Source: Gemmatimonadota bacterium (GTDB lineage Bacteria; JBHIER01; G020348925). From it: DNA of 64,000 nt. This document shows, one piece after another, positions 25,343 through 34,861 of the stretch. How positions within the stretch are numbered: the stretch's first letter is position 1; each line of letters starts with the position of its first letter. A program made the position numbers and the translations under genes. Location: contig CP070758.1 of NCBI GenBank assembly GCA_020348925.1, forward strand, positions 2,766,118-2,830,117. Reading direction: 5' to 3'. The notes beneath the pieces are model-generated. The model made no database searches, was not told the origin of the DNA, and saw only the letters and a list, made by a program, of their open reading frames with translations.

Positions 25343-27135
25343 CTTTTTTCTCTTATCTTTGCCACTTCAATCCCCGCCACCATCACTGCGCCCAGGCCTC
25401 TGGGATCGTGATCAAAGGTGGGACGGTTGAAATAGAAGTCAAGATCATATCCCATGCCGGTTCCCCTGCAGATACCATGAATCGTACCATCTTCATCAAT
25501 CTTACTTTTCAGTGCACTCCAGCCCTTGAATGCATGTTCCTTAAATTCTTCGTCTATCCAGCCTTTTCGCACTCCTCTTGCCATACCCAACACGAACATC
25601 GCTGTGCACGATGTTTCCTCGTAGGATTCAGAATGGTCCAGCACCTGATGCCACATGCCGCTTACATCCTGATAGCGGCTCAGCCCATCGATATGTTTCT
25701 GAAATATACGTAAAACACGCTCGTACTGAGGATGGTCCTCCGGCAGATGTGTGAGGGCTTCGGCCATGGCCCAGCACACCCAGCCGTTGGCTCTCCCCCA
25801 AAAAGCGATGGACGGTTTCTCCGTCTGCTGAAACCATCCGTGGTAGAAAAGACCGGCATCGGAATCGAAAAGTCGCTTCGCAAAGAGCAGGACCTGCTGG
25901 GCTGCATCGTCATAATATTCGTACGTTTCAGTTAATTTTCCCACCCGGACGAGGAAAGGCACACTCATGAAAAGATCATCGGCCCAGACCGTCATGGGAA
26001 CGGGCTCGGGCCGGCAAAATGTGCCGTCCTCCAGGCGGACTTGTTCGTGGCTGACATACGCCGCAACGGAATCGATGATATCCCGATAGGTTTGTGTTTC
26101 TTCGCGCAGATACATCTCAAGAAGGGGCAAGCAGGCGGCGCCGGTATCATCGAGCATTGTCCTTCTGAAAAACTTGTGATAACTCCCTCGGTAAGCACGG
26201 AGGTAATGGTATTGCCACTCGAAGTAGTCGAGATGCTCAATCATGAAATCACAGGAATGCCGGACGAAATTCAGAAATCGGCCCTGACCGGTGAAATCGG
26301 CGACGTGCAGCATGCCGAACATGGTTCCCCCGTGAGCATAGTGCCAGTCCAGATAGGAATCCCTTCTGTATGAGCTGGCGGGATCGATTTTCAATTCCAG
26401 GAGCGTCCGTTCTCTCTGTGGCCTCCAGACGTAGACTGCATTCCCCAGGGTGTAATAGGGCTTCAATTCCTGCTCAGGCGGAAAAATCTCATCGAGAGCC
26501 GTGCGAACATTATAGTGCCCGGTCGGTGTAAAGGGTCCGATACAAAGCCACCGTACCGATTCCAATTCAGGTGCAAAGGGATCGATGGTAAATTCTACAG
26601 ACTTGTTGTAATCACCCTCAGGCGTTATGGGACGAAACAGAAAGCCCCAATCACCTTCGGCGGAACCCGCTTTGATCAGAATCGTGTTGACCCCCTTTTT
26701 CAAATGTACTCGGATGGTATCCGGAAAAACAAAGATATTATAAGCGATCTCCTTCGTTTCCGACTCCAATCTCTCCTTCCGTTGAGATACAAGTCGATCA
26801 TTGCACCAAATTTTAAACCCGCCATTGCAATCAAGGCCGAAGAGAACGTCTCGCGCTTCCTCCGACTTCACATAGGTCAGGGCGTAGGCAATCGCCTTCT
26901 CTCTGTACTCGAACAGCGCAGCGAAATCCACAAACTCCACACCCACGTTGTACGTTTGCGGCCTGACGACCAATTCAAAACGAGACTCGGCGATAATTTT
27001 GTCGGCCACTGCCGTTACAATTTCGACCGGTGTTCTCACATCCTCACCAGTACAATCAACCGCCCTGTGATGCAAACACGTGACCACCAGAGCGAAACAA
27101 AGAAAAATTCGGTTTGAATTGATCCTCACTCTCAT
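25339..27135 (-). CDS. Secreted GH105 unsaturated uronyl hydrolase with N-terminal beta-sandwich
   Basis: 598 aa from the ATG at 27135, which gives a signal peptide (hydrophobic residues ~9-22); the longer reading from 27186 overlaps the upstream gene. Residues ~230-598 form the alpha/alpha-6 barrel of GH105, with 'TVWADDLFMSVPFL' (catalytic Asp region), 'FWGRANGWVCWAMAEAL' and 'DHDPRGLGAVMVAG'. Family enzymes hydrate the 4,5-double bond left by lyases and release an unsaturated uronate from the non-reducing end. The ~200-residue N-terminal extension has 'CNGGFKIWCNDRLV' and 'KKGVNTILIKAG', a carbohydrate-binding-like fold also seen at the end of the GH20 protein. YteR-type enzymes are only about 370 aa, so the extension is notable. 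Confidence 0.88.
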   Translation of the reverse strand: MRVRINSNRIFLCFALVVTCLHHRAVDCTGEDVRTPVEIVTAVADKIIAESRFELVVRPQTYNVGVEFVDFAALFEYREKAIAYALTYVKSEEARDVLFGLDCNGGFKIWCNDRLVSQRKERLESETKEIAYNIFVFPDTIRVHLKKGVNTILIKAGSAEGDWGFLFRPITPEGDYNKSVEFTIDPFAPELESVRWLCIGPFTPTGHYNVRTALDEIFPPEQELKPYYTLGNAVYVWRPQRERTLLELKIDPASSYRRDSYLDWHYAHGGTMFGMLHVADFTGQGRFLNFVRHSCDFMIEHLDYFEWQYHYLRAYRGSYHKFFRRTMLDDTGAACLPLLEMYLREETQTYRDIIDSVAAYVSHEQVRLEDGTFCRPEPVPMTVWADDLFMSVPFLVRVGKLTETYEYYDDAAQQVLLFAKRLFDSDAGLFYHGWFQQTEKPSIAFWGRANGWVCWAMAEALTHLPEDHPQYERVLRIFQKHIDGLSRYQDVSGMWHQVLDHSESYEETSCTAMFVLGMARGVRKGWIDEEFKEHAFKGWSALKSKIDEDGTIHGICRGTGMGYDLDFYFNRPTFDHDPRGLGAVMVAGIEVAKIREKR

Positions 27136-27136
27136 A

Positions 27137-29137
27137 TCATCTGCTTCCCAACATAAAACGGACAATCTGAACAACATCAACAACATCTATGTTTCCGTCA
27201 TTATCGTAATTGGCCCTCCAGAACTGATCTTGTGTGGGTTCAAACAGCCCGAGAATAATATTGATGACGAGAAGTACATCCTGAATATCTATCTCACCAT
27301 CCTCATTGATATCCCCTTTTACTCTTTCGACGGGCAAGGGAATCGTAGAAGCCCAGTGAGTGGCATCTTCCCCATTTACCCCCCTGGGTAAAGGATCCAT
27401 CGAAAGGGATAGTTCGTTGTCGTTCAGATTCCGATCCGTTCGGATGAACATTTTCCAGCCATTATGAAGAAAAAATATATCCATAACTACAACCCGATAA
27501 CCATTTTGATACAGACGAATCGACTCCGTATTGACTGTTGAGGTATCTATTTCATCGGAAAAATAAAGGATCAGTTGATCGCCATCGATTTTATGACGGA
27601 CAATGCGCGGTTTTTCATCGTACGCGTCTCCACTAACAGGTGGTTCCAGGTACCGAAAGGGCGGCCCCTCAACCAGATGATCGCCCTCGTAGGCACCGAT
27701 ATCCGGGGCACTTCCCTCATAGGATTGTACCCAGTCGAACTCCGGGAACGCCAAGACGGTGCCAGCGTCGATACACGGGCTTCCGGATTTCAATTTGAGA
27801 TCATTACCCAAGCCGTCGATAAAAAGCAGTTCGGTAATAATTCCATGCTGCTCCTGATCGTGATTGACGATGTTGTCCGGCCAGGTGAGATTGACGGCAT
27901 CGTGATCGAATGCAAAAGAATCGTGCCAGTCCGTCAGTCCCATTTCACCTGACATCGATTGAGAAGAGAAGAATTCGTAAGCGTTGTTGAAATGTTTCAT
28001 GAGCCGGTTTGTGGCTTCACCTTCCCTGAATGCCGTGGCGTAAGTGTAGAAACTGTTGTTGAACGCATAGCAGGGTTCCGTGAGAACACTCGGCCCTTTA
28101 AACTTCCAGATACCCCTGAGATCGTCAGGATATCCTCCCTCGTAGTGGAGACCCATCTCGGGATCGAGCTCTTGGGATTGGACATTCCCGTAAATGTAAA
28201 TGGGCCCCCCCCGGCAATCATCGATGGAGAAGGATTTATACGAGTTGTACATGACATTGTGATAGAAATGGATATTCCAGGCGTAAGACTCCGGCTCGAA
28301 CGCATTATCCCTGACGTTGATAAAAACGTTGTCATAGATCTCGACATTCCCGTCTTCCTGCCACGTGCTTGGCTTCGTCCGGAATCCGTTAAAACAGTTC
28401 TTCAAAACGCAGCCTCGCATGATGAGCGATCCCCCGCTCTCTTTGGGATGCAGCAGAGCCCCGTTGAAGTGATCCAGGGGAGCCACGCCTGCAGGATCGC
28501 CGCCGACACCATGATGTAAGGATGCCCAGTCCCAGGTATCAAACACTCTCGGATCCTGTTCCCAATAGCAGTTCTCAACGAGGACATGGTGTGAACCATC
28601 CCTGGGATAGACCGATCTTTTGCCGCATCGAATATCGCAACCGGTCACCGTGATATATTGTGATGAACGGATCACGACCGTATGGGCCCAGCAGTTCTGA
28701 AACTTAATGTTCTTCAATGTGATCCATCTGCTATTTCGAATTTCGAAACCATAATTCGACAGATCTATAGCATTAGGACCACTGGTGGTTATGCCATCAA
28801 CCAACTCCACACCACCATCGATAACGGCATACGATCCAGGATCAGGTGAATCACTCATGATGACCAGAGATTTCTCCGCTTCGCCATAGTAATTCCGAAT
28901 CTCTGTTTTACCAAGGTAGATCCCGGGAAGCAGACGAATCTCATCTCCGGAATCAGCCATGTTTATGGCCGCTGAAATTGTTTCCTTGGGATCATCCCTG
29001 GTTAACCCGGAATTGGCGTTGTTTCCGGTGGGAGATACGAAAATGTTTTTGGCGTACACATCGGAGGATATATTTGCCCAGATGGCAACACCCAAAATGA
29101 GAAACAGAATAAGATTTCTTTTATAGTACGATTTCAT
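27137..29137 (-). CDS. Secreted right-handed beta-helix protein with dockerin-like C-terminus
   Basis: 666 aa from the ATG at 29137, preceded by GGAG; an ATG at 29149 is also possible. After the signal peptide (ending near 'SSDVYA') the protein reads 'NIFVSPTGNNANSG', the standard opening of pectate-lyase-like beta-helix proteins. Repeated N-x-I/V-x-N strands extend to about residue 480 and contain 'GSPCIDAGT' and 'PDIGAYEGD'. An Ig-like segment follows, then two calcium loops 'GDINEDGEIDIQD' and 'NYDNDGNIDVVD'. It could be a polysaccharide lyase or a glycan-binding protein; I cannot assign a PL family. Its place between an SSF transporter and GH105 supports a role in uronan breakdown. Confidence 0.8.
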   Translation of the reverse strand: MKSYYKRNLILFLILGVAIWANISSDVYAKNIFVSPTGNNANSGLTRDDPKETISAAINMADSGDEIRLLPGIYLGKTEIRNYYGEAEKSLVIMSDSPDPGSYAVIDGGVELVDGITTSGPNAIDLSNYGFEIRNSRWITLKNIKFQNCWAHTVVIRSSQYITVTGCDIRCGKRSVYPRDGSHHVLVENCYWEQDPRVFDTWDWASLHHGVGGDPAGVAPLDHFNGALLHPKESGGSLIMRGCVLKNCFNGFRTKPSTWQEDGNVEIYDNVFINVRDNAFEPESYAWNIHFYHNVMYNSYKSFSIDDCRGGPIYIYGNVQSQELDPEMGLHYEGGYPDDLRGIWKFKGPSVLTEPCYAFNNSFYTYATAFREGEATNRLMKHFNNAYEFFSSQSMSGEMGLTDWHDSFAFDHDAVNLTWPDNIVNHDQEQHGIITELLFIDGLGNDLKLKSGSPCIDAGTVLAFPEFDWVQSYEGSAPDIGAYEGDHLVEGPPFRYLEPPVSGDAYDEKPRIVRHKIDGDQLILYFSDEIDTSTVNTESIRLYQNGYRVVVMDIFFLHNGWKMFIRTDRNLNDNELSLSMDPLPRGVNGEDATHWASTIPLPVERVKGDINEDGEIDIQDVLLVINIILGLFEPTQDQFWRANYDNDGNIDVVDVVQIVRFMLGSR

Positions 29138-29152
29138 GATCATCTCCATTTT

Positions 29153-30865
29153 TTACGATCCAACCTCAGCCAGAAACACCATCAGTGCGATAAGAAAAAT
29201 AACAAGACAAACTGCCGCCATGTATCCCAGTATGTCGATACGGTACCGCCTCCATGAGAATCTCTTGGGCAAGCTCAACAGATCAACTATGAGTAAACCT
29301 TGATCCACACCTTTATCCGATAATAGCCGTTCCATAAACGTTTTCCTCTGCTTCTCTCCAGAGGCAGATTCCGACATACCCTCCAGCATGATGTCGACGT
29401 TCTCGTCCTTCAACCGCTGCTCTTTGCCCACCGGTGTATCGAGAAGCGTATAAAACTTCCTGAGCTGTTCTTCCGGTTCTCTCTTTGTTACAAGACTGAA
29501 GAGTATCATAACGATAATACCGACAGGAATGTAGAGGGCGATCTGGTTGGCCAGGGGCCAATCCAGAACGTGACCGGTGTACACAGCCACGGTTGCCATG
29601 GATAGTGCACTGAAGAAGGCACCGTATCGATTCGCCCGCCTCCACATGACACCGAACCAGAAAGCGATACCGAGATAGGCCGTCACCTTCCACACTTCGA
29701 TGAGGCCTCCGATGACGCTGGGGAAAAGAAATGCGAAGAAAACACCGCCCGCAACACTGACGGCCGACGAAATTCGGGCAACTCTGAGGGTTTTCCGGTC
29801 CGACGCCTTGGGATTGATATATCGCAGATATACATTTCGGGTGAAGAGGGCGGAGGCATGAACCATAAACGCATCACAGGTAGACATAACGGCTGCAGTC
29901 ATGGCCGCAATCATGAGACCGACAAAGCCAATGGGCAGCAGGTTTTTGGCAGCCACACCAAAAGCAAGTTCACGTCCTTCGAAACCTAACCCGGGATATA
30001 AAAAGGCAGCAAAGACTCCGGTAAAGGCCCAGCCCATGGTGGCCAGCCGCTTGATAAAATTACCGTACGTCCAGCCGGTCCGGCAGGCAATCTCATTTTT
30101 GCCAGATCCTCCGATGGCCATATGATGAGGTTGGACGACAATACCCACCAGGCCGTTGATTACGATCATGACGATGAAAAAGAGCGTCACTTCGTGGGGC
30201 GCCACCAGGCTGAACATGTGTTCCGGCAATCCCTGGTGAACGGCACCGATGCCGCCCGCAGCATTCAGGGCAAAGGGAATTAGAAGGAATGATAGGACCA
30301 GGATGAGAACCCCCTGGATAAGATCTGTTACCACAGCAGCAACAAGACCTCCGGCCAAGCCGTAGATGACGAAGAGAATAGTGGCGACGATGATGGTTGG
30401 GCCTTCCGGCATGGCACCGCCGGTGAGTCCCTCGATGGTCACTGCCGTCCCCTTCAACATAATTCCAATATCCATACAGAAAAACATTACTCCAATAAAG
30501 GTATAGAGCATTGCCAGACCATTACCGTATCTTTCCTGAAAAAAGTCGGACATGGTGACGTATCTGAGCCGCCGGTATATGGGGGCAATGATCCAGAAAA
30601 AGGGTGTTGAAAACATCCAGACCCACTGGTACCAGATACCAGCCAATCCTGTAGTGTACGATGCTCCTGCGACAGAAACGGGCTGGTCGGTGTGGGTCCC
30701 CGCACCGAAAGCCTGGGCAATCATCAGAACTTTACCGAATCCACGGTTGCCCATGAAGAAGTCGCCGGAAGATTTAATTTTTTTCCTGGTCCAGACACCG
30801 ACGGCCGTAATACCAATGAAATAGGCCAATAGGACAATAAAATCAAATATGGATATGCCAAACAT
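29153..30865 (-). CDS. Sodium:solute symporter (SSF), long form with C-terminal extension
   Basis: 570 aa with about thirteen membrane helices. The start 'MFGISIFDFIVLLAYF' and loop 'GDFFMGNRGFGKVLMIAQAFGAGT' (core 'FMGNRGFGK') are typical SSF features. After helix 12 a hydrophilic segment of ~90 residues ('FYTLLDTPVGKE ... DKGVDQGLLIVDLL') is followed by a last helix. It is closely related to the protein at 50401, which has the same extension. It should import a glycan-derived mono- or disaccharide or uronate with sodium. The stop lies a few bases before the beta-helix gene, so the two are likely co-transcribed. Confidence 0.93.
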   Translation of the reverse strand: MFGISIFDFIVLLAYFIGITAVGVWTRKKIKSSGDFFMGNRGFGKVLMIAQAFGAGTHTDQPVSVAGASYTTGLAGIWYQWVWMFSTPFFWIIAPIYRRLRYVTMSDFFQERYGNGLAMLYTFIGVMFFCMDIGIMLKGTAVTIEGLTGGAMPEGPTIIVATILFVIYGLAGGLVAAVVTDLIQGVLILVLSFLLIPFALNAAGGIGAVHQGLPEHMFSLVAPHEVTLFFIVMIVINGLVGIVVQPHHMAIGGSGKNEIACRTGWTYGNFIKRLATMGWAFTGVFAAFLYPGLGFEGRELAFGVAAKNLLPIGFVGLMIAAMTAAVMSTCDAFMVHASALFTRNVYLRYINPKASDRKTLRVARISSAVSVAGGVFFAFLFPSVIGGLIEVWKVTAYLGIAFWFGVMWRRANRYGAFFSALSMATVAVYTGHVLDWPLANQIALYIPVGIIVMILFSLVTKREPEEQLRKFYTLLDTPVGKEQRLKDENVDIMLEGMSESASGEKQRKTFMERLLSDKGVDQGLLIVDLLSLPKRFSWRRYRIDILGYMAAVCLVIFLIALMVFLAEVGS

Positions 30866-30889
30866 CGGACGTCATAATCCTTTCATATT

Positions 30890-31411
30890 TCAAGTCTCAT
30901 TTGATAATAACTGATTAGTTATAAGGGACCATGTCAGGGTGTCGCCACTCACGGGCACACCGTCAGTTTCACCAGGAGAAACGAAATCCAGGGTTCCGTC
31001 GTAGTGCATATCATAGTAAAAACGATAGTGGGTTCGGCTGTCACCTTCAACCCGGGCATTATCGAGAGGATGCTCTGTCGACTGAGTCGGATCATAGCTC
31101 GGTCCATAGTATACGCTGAAATCGCTAACGTGAAAAGAGATTCCGATGGCATACTCGATATGCCTTTCACCCGGTTCCGGATTATTGGGATATTCCGTGA
31201 CCGGATGGTAGGTCCATACCGGCCAGCGCATCTGGCCGTCGGCAATGCAATTGCATTTATTCTGCGTCGTCACCAGTTTCCCCACACCGAATTTCCCCCA
31301 GCGCATATAATCCCGCGGTACCAGGCGCTGTCCAAATGAAGATCGATTGAACAAAAAGAGTGTCAGTAGTGAAAGGATGATAATAAGCCTTATTCTCCTG
31401 AAAATGTACAT
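30890..31411 (-). CDS. Small secreted protein of unknown function, possibly a truncated domain
   Basis: 173 aa from the ATG at 31411, chosen because it gives a signal peptide (hydrophobic 'LIIILSLLTLFLF') and has AAGGTGG upstream; a longer reading from 31468 would overlap the GH31 stop. The mature part begins 'PRDYMRWGKFGVGKLVTTQNK' (core 'RWGKFGVGK') and is rich in aromatic residues and His/Tyr. I recall similar openings on much longer secreted proteins of FCB-group genomes, and this one ends abruptly after 'GDTLTWSLITNQ', so it may be an N-terminal remnant. No catalytic motif is visible. It sits between GH31 and the SSF gene. Confidence 0.65.
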   Translation of the reverse strand: MYIFRRIRLIIILSLLTLFLFNRSSFGQRLVPRDYMRWGKFGVGKLVTTQNKCNCIADGQMRWPVWTYHPVTEYPNNPEPGERHIEYAIGISFHVSDFSVYYGPSYDPTQSTEHPLDNARVEGDSRTHYRFYYDMHYDGTLDFVSPGETDGVPVSGDTLTWSLITNQLLSNET

Positions 31412-31436
31412 GCGACACCACCTTCTCGCATATTCA

Positions 31437-33440
31437 TTATTCAGATTTGTTTGGTAATTCAAAAGCACATGAAGCCCCTTTGCGTATGTAAACGGGAAAT
31501 TTTGCCAATGGTACTGCTTCCATCAATATCCTTGGTCCCCGAATAATTCGGTCTCTATTCCAAAAATCGATCCACTCTCCCTGTGGGAAGTAAACTTCAC
31601 GTTCCGTGGCATTACTGATCATACAGGCAACGAGTAGTTCATCACCAAACATGTACTGATAATTGCGTCTATGTACTTCCGGATCATCGGGCCATTCCCA
31701 GGCCAGATGGCGAACCATTGGGTATCCCTTTTCGTGGGCGATTCGGGCTTGTTCCAGGATATATGGTATCATATTCATTCGCAGCTTTGCGAAGTACCGA
31801 TATATATCCACCGTTTCTTCATCCCAAGAGAAGGGCGCGTCCCAGCGATTTCCCTTACCGACCATTTGCATCAATGGGCTGAAGGTGCCTTGCTGTGCCC
31901 AGCGGATGAAGCAGGTCTTTGTACATTCATTCCCATACCCGCCGATATCCGATCCCCAGAATGCAAATCCTGTGAGGCCCGCTGCTGATTGGGCGCGGAT
32001 AATAGCTGGTAGTCCTTTATCAAGACTGAAATCGCTTTCAAGATCACCCGGCCATTTCATCGTCCAGGATTGTGTGCCGGCCCAACCTGCTCGAGGCGTA
32101 AATTGGAAATCCTTTCCACGGACTTCCTGCAAGGCCTCCGCATATGTTTTGACCAGAAGATACGAGTGATAATTGTGCATCTCAGCCGGATCTCTCCCAC
32201 TGGGAGGTGTCACATTCATGGGGTACTTCTGTCCCCTATCCAGTTTCATTCCATCGATCCCCAGGTTCAAAGCGTTCTTGATAATGCTCTTGAACCACAC
32301 CCGCGCCTCGGGATTTGCCAGATCGATGAGATGACGGTTCAAATGCTGCTCATCATTCTGAATACCAAAACCCCCGACAAGATAACCATTATCCAACGCC
32401 TCTTGATAATAGCGTGAATCCGGAGTAAGAAAATCACAGCCCCAGACCATGACCCGAACTCCCAAGTCATGCAACTGCTGAATTCGATGTTCCGCATCCG
32501 GATATCGCTCTTCGTCGAAAATAAAATCATCACTTCCATAATCACCCTGCATCCAGGGCCGGTCAAGCCAGACCACGCCGAGGGGAATATTATGGTCCCT
32601 ATGACCCTGAACATCTTGAAAGACATCATCCCACGTTCCCTCATCCCGCCACTTCTGTGGCAAAAATGCCCAATCAGGTGGTAGTACGGGATAGCCGGTT
32701 AAATCAAGATACTGGGGAAGAACGTCCCTCATTGTGTTTCCAATCCATATATGCATGGACAGATTCGGTGCTGGAAAATTTATTTCTATGTATGAGGAAT
32801 CTGACGTTCCAAAATCAAAGTATCCCATATAGCCACTATCCACAAAAATACCATAACCTTTGGTGGACATGAAAAACGGTACATAATTGCACTCATCGGG
32901 TGTCCCTTGCCGATTCAACATCTCGACTTTACAGCCCTTCAAGTCAATAGATTCCGTATACCATAGATCTCCAAGTCCGTAAAAATGCTCATTTTTATCC
33001 TGAGTTAAGTCGAATGTTATCTCCTCGGCTTTTCCAGGAGGAGGTAACAATTCGACACATATATGCTGTTTTGCATCCATAGTAACACTTAACTGTCCGA
33101 ATGTATCATCAGCCGAAACAAGATCGGCCCAAAATCCCTGAAAGCGCCTGTGAATCCGAATTGCTCGAATAAATGGGATCTTTTTCCCATCGATCGTATA
33201 GAACACAAACCGACCATCAGTACTCTCAAACCTTGGTTCTTCGTCAGATAAGATCTTCAGCGACAAAGGATCTGATATAAATTCCACCTGAACTGACCGC
33301 CCACTGATGACTGCTTTTCCAGACCAAATATCCACTGAAACAGGCTCGATGGACTCTGTTGGAGCCATTGATACAACAAAGAAAATCATAAAAGAAACAT
33401 ATGGGGCAATGCGTCTCAATTTCATGCTTTTTCTCAACAT
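31437..33440 (-). CDS. Secreted GH31 family alpha-glycosidase (second paralogue)
   Basis: About 667 aa from the ATG at 33440; starts at 33461 (overlapping the sulfatase stop) and 33425 are also possible, and all give a signal peptide around 'YVSFMIFFVVSMA'. The barrel shows 'VVWLDRPW', nucleophile D401 in 'MKLDRGQ', acid/base D466 in 'WPGDLESDF' and 'GFAFWGSDIGGY'. The Glu that normally ends the nucleophile motif is Gln here. It is about 100 residues shorter than the GH31 at 17227, lacking the helical tail. It follows the sulfatase gene without a gap. A specificity for a non-glucose alpha-linked residue exposed after desulfation is likely but unproven. Confidence 0.9.
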   Translation of the reverse strand: MLRKSMKLRRIAPYVSFMIFFVVSMAPTESIEPVSVDIWSGKAVISGRSVQVEFISDPLSLKILSDEEPRFESTDGRFVFYTIDGKKIPFIRAIRIHRRFQGFWADLVSADDTFGQLSVTMDAKQHICVELLPPPGKAEEITFDLTQDKNEHFYGLGDLWYTESIDLKGCKVEMLNRQGTPDECNYVPFFMSTKGYGIFVDSGYMGYFDFGTSDSSYIEINFPAPNLSMHIWIGNTMRDVLPQYLDLTGYPVLPPDWAFLPQKWRDEGTWDDVFQDVQGHRDHNIPLGVVWLDRPWMQGDYGSDDFIFDEERYPDAEHRIQQLHDLGVRVMVWGCDFLTPDSRYYQEALDNGYLVGGFGIQNDEQHLNRHLIDLANPEARVWFKSIIKNALNLGIDGMKLDRGQKYPMNVTPPSGRDPAEMHNYHSYLLVKTYAEALQEVRGKDFQFTPRAGWAGTQSWTMKWPGDLESDFSLDKGLPAIIRAQSAAGLTGFAFWGSDIGGYGNECTKTCFIRWAQQGTFSPLMQMVGKGNRWDAPFSWDEETVDIYRYFAKLRMNMIPYILEQARIAHEKGYPMVRHLAWEWPDDPEVHRRNYQYMFGDELLVACMISNATEREVYFPQGEWIDFWNRDRIIRGPRILMEAVPLAKFPVYIRKGASCAFELPNKSE

Positions 33441-33445
33441 TTCAT

Positions 33446-34849
33446 CTATTGCCCTTCCCATCTCGTTGTCGGCCAGTGTTCAGAATCAGTATGAGCCATA
33501 GCAAATACGGTTTCTATCTGCTTAACAACATCGGGATAACGATCTGCGATATTGTGTTCCTCACCGATGTCGGTCTTCAGATCATAGAGTTCCGTCGATT
33601 CATTTTTCATGGTGAAACGTACGGCTTTCCAGTCTCCCATGCGAACAGCCTGTCTGAATCCCCCTTGGAGAATTTCCCAGTAGAGGTACTCATGCTCCTT
33701 CACGCTTTTGCCGAAGAAAACGGGTGCTATTGACACACCGTCAATATCATCCGGTGGTATGACTCCTGCGAGTTCAGCACAGGTCGGCAGAACATCCCAG
33801 AAGGCCCACACATGATCGCTTACCGTTCCGGCCTGAATCGTTCCCGGCCACCAGGCTAAAGTGGGAACTCGAATTCCGCCCTCGTAGAGGTCTCTCTTGA
33901 TTCCTCGCAGTGGTCCATTGCTGTTGAAAAAGTCGGGATCATTTCCATCCTCTTTGTGAGGACCGTTGTCGCTGGAGAAGATAACGAGCGTGTTGGACTC
34001 AAGTTTCAGCGATGTGAGCAGGTCCAATACTTTTCCAACACTGTGGTCCATTCGGGTGATGAGGGTCGCGTGATGCTTTTGATAGTCGGGCCATTCCTTT
34101 TCAGCGTAGATCGAATCGTGGGGAAGCCTTGTCCCGTCCGGCATATTTCCGCTTTGAGCATGAGGAATCTGATATGAAAGAAAAAGAAAGAAGGGCTTAC
34201 TCCTGTTCTGTTCAATGAATTCCAAGGCTCTGTCGGTATAATAGTCGTGTATAAAATACGGGGGTTGAGTAAAAGCCGCCTCTTCATTGTGCCAGTAAGG
34301 ATTAGGCGTGTCTTTTGGACTGCCATATTCAACAAGTAACTTGCCGAAAAACTCATCAAATCCGTGTCGCGTAGGGAAATCCTTCACGTTTTTCTTAACC
34401 AGTCCCCATTTGCCGAATATCCCGGTCACATATCCAGCCTGTTTCAGAACTTCAGCGATGGTGACATCCTCCACGGCCAGAGAAATTCGCTTCTTCATGG
34501 AGTCCGGCGCACCGATCCCCATGTGCGATTTATTGTCACGAACCGTCGTATGTCCGGTATGTTTTCCTGTGAGAAGTGAACACCGCGATGGCGCGCAGAC
34601 CGTTGAGCCGGAGTAGGCCTGGGTGAAGCGAATTCCCTCTTCCGCCAGAGTATCCAGACGAGGCGTCTGGATCATCGTCTGTCCGCAGCAGCCAAGATCA
34701 CCGTAACCCAGGTCATCGGCTAGGATGAAAACGACATTCGGTTTCTTCTTTTTTTGAGAGCAATTCAATCCTGGCAGCGTGAATGCCACTGTTCCTGCTG
34801 CCCCTATACTTAATTTCTTTAAGAATTCTCGACGGTCTATCGTGAGCAT
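33446..34849 (-). CDS. Type I sulfatase, Tat-exported
   Basis: 467 aa. The N-terminus 'DRREFLKKLSIGAAG' is a Tat signal, and 'LNC' after the hydrophobic stretch may be a lipobox. The metal site starts 'VVFILADDLGYGDLGCCG'; C85 in 'VCAPSRCSLLTG' is the residue to be converted to formylglycine, and 'SSDNGPHKE' gives the second metal-binding Asp-Asn pair. It should remove sulfate esters from a sugar outside the cytoplasm. AAGGAG precedes the ATG, which starts 12 bases after the stop of the maturating-enzyme gene. Which sulfate position it attacks cannot be told. Confidence 0.93.
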   Translation of the reverse strand: MLTIDRREFLKKLSIGAAGTVAFTLPGLNCSQKKKKPNVVFILADDLGYGDLGCCGQTMIQTPRLDTLAEEGIRFTQAYSGSTVCAPSRCSLLTGKHTGHTTVRDNKSHMGIGAPDSMKKRISLAVEDVTIAEVLKQAGYVTGIFGKWGLVKKNVKDFPTRHGFDEFFGKLLVEYGSPKDTPNPYWHNEEAAFTQPPYFIHDYYTDRALEFIEQNRSKPFFLFLSYQIPHAQSGNMPDGTRLPHDSIYAEKEWPDYQKHHATLITRMDHSVGKVLDLLTSLKLESNTLVIFSSDNGPHKEDGNDPDFFNSNGPLRGIKRDLYEGGIRVPTLAWWPGTIQAGTVSDHVWAFWDVLPTCAELAGVIPPDDIDGVSIAPVFFGKSVKEHEYLYWEILQGGFRQAVRMGDWKAVRFTMKNESTELYDLKTDIGEEHNIADRYPDVVKQIETVFAMAHTDSEHWPTTRWEGQ

Positions 34850-34861
34850 TTGATCGTCTCC

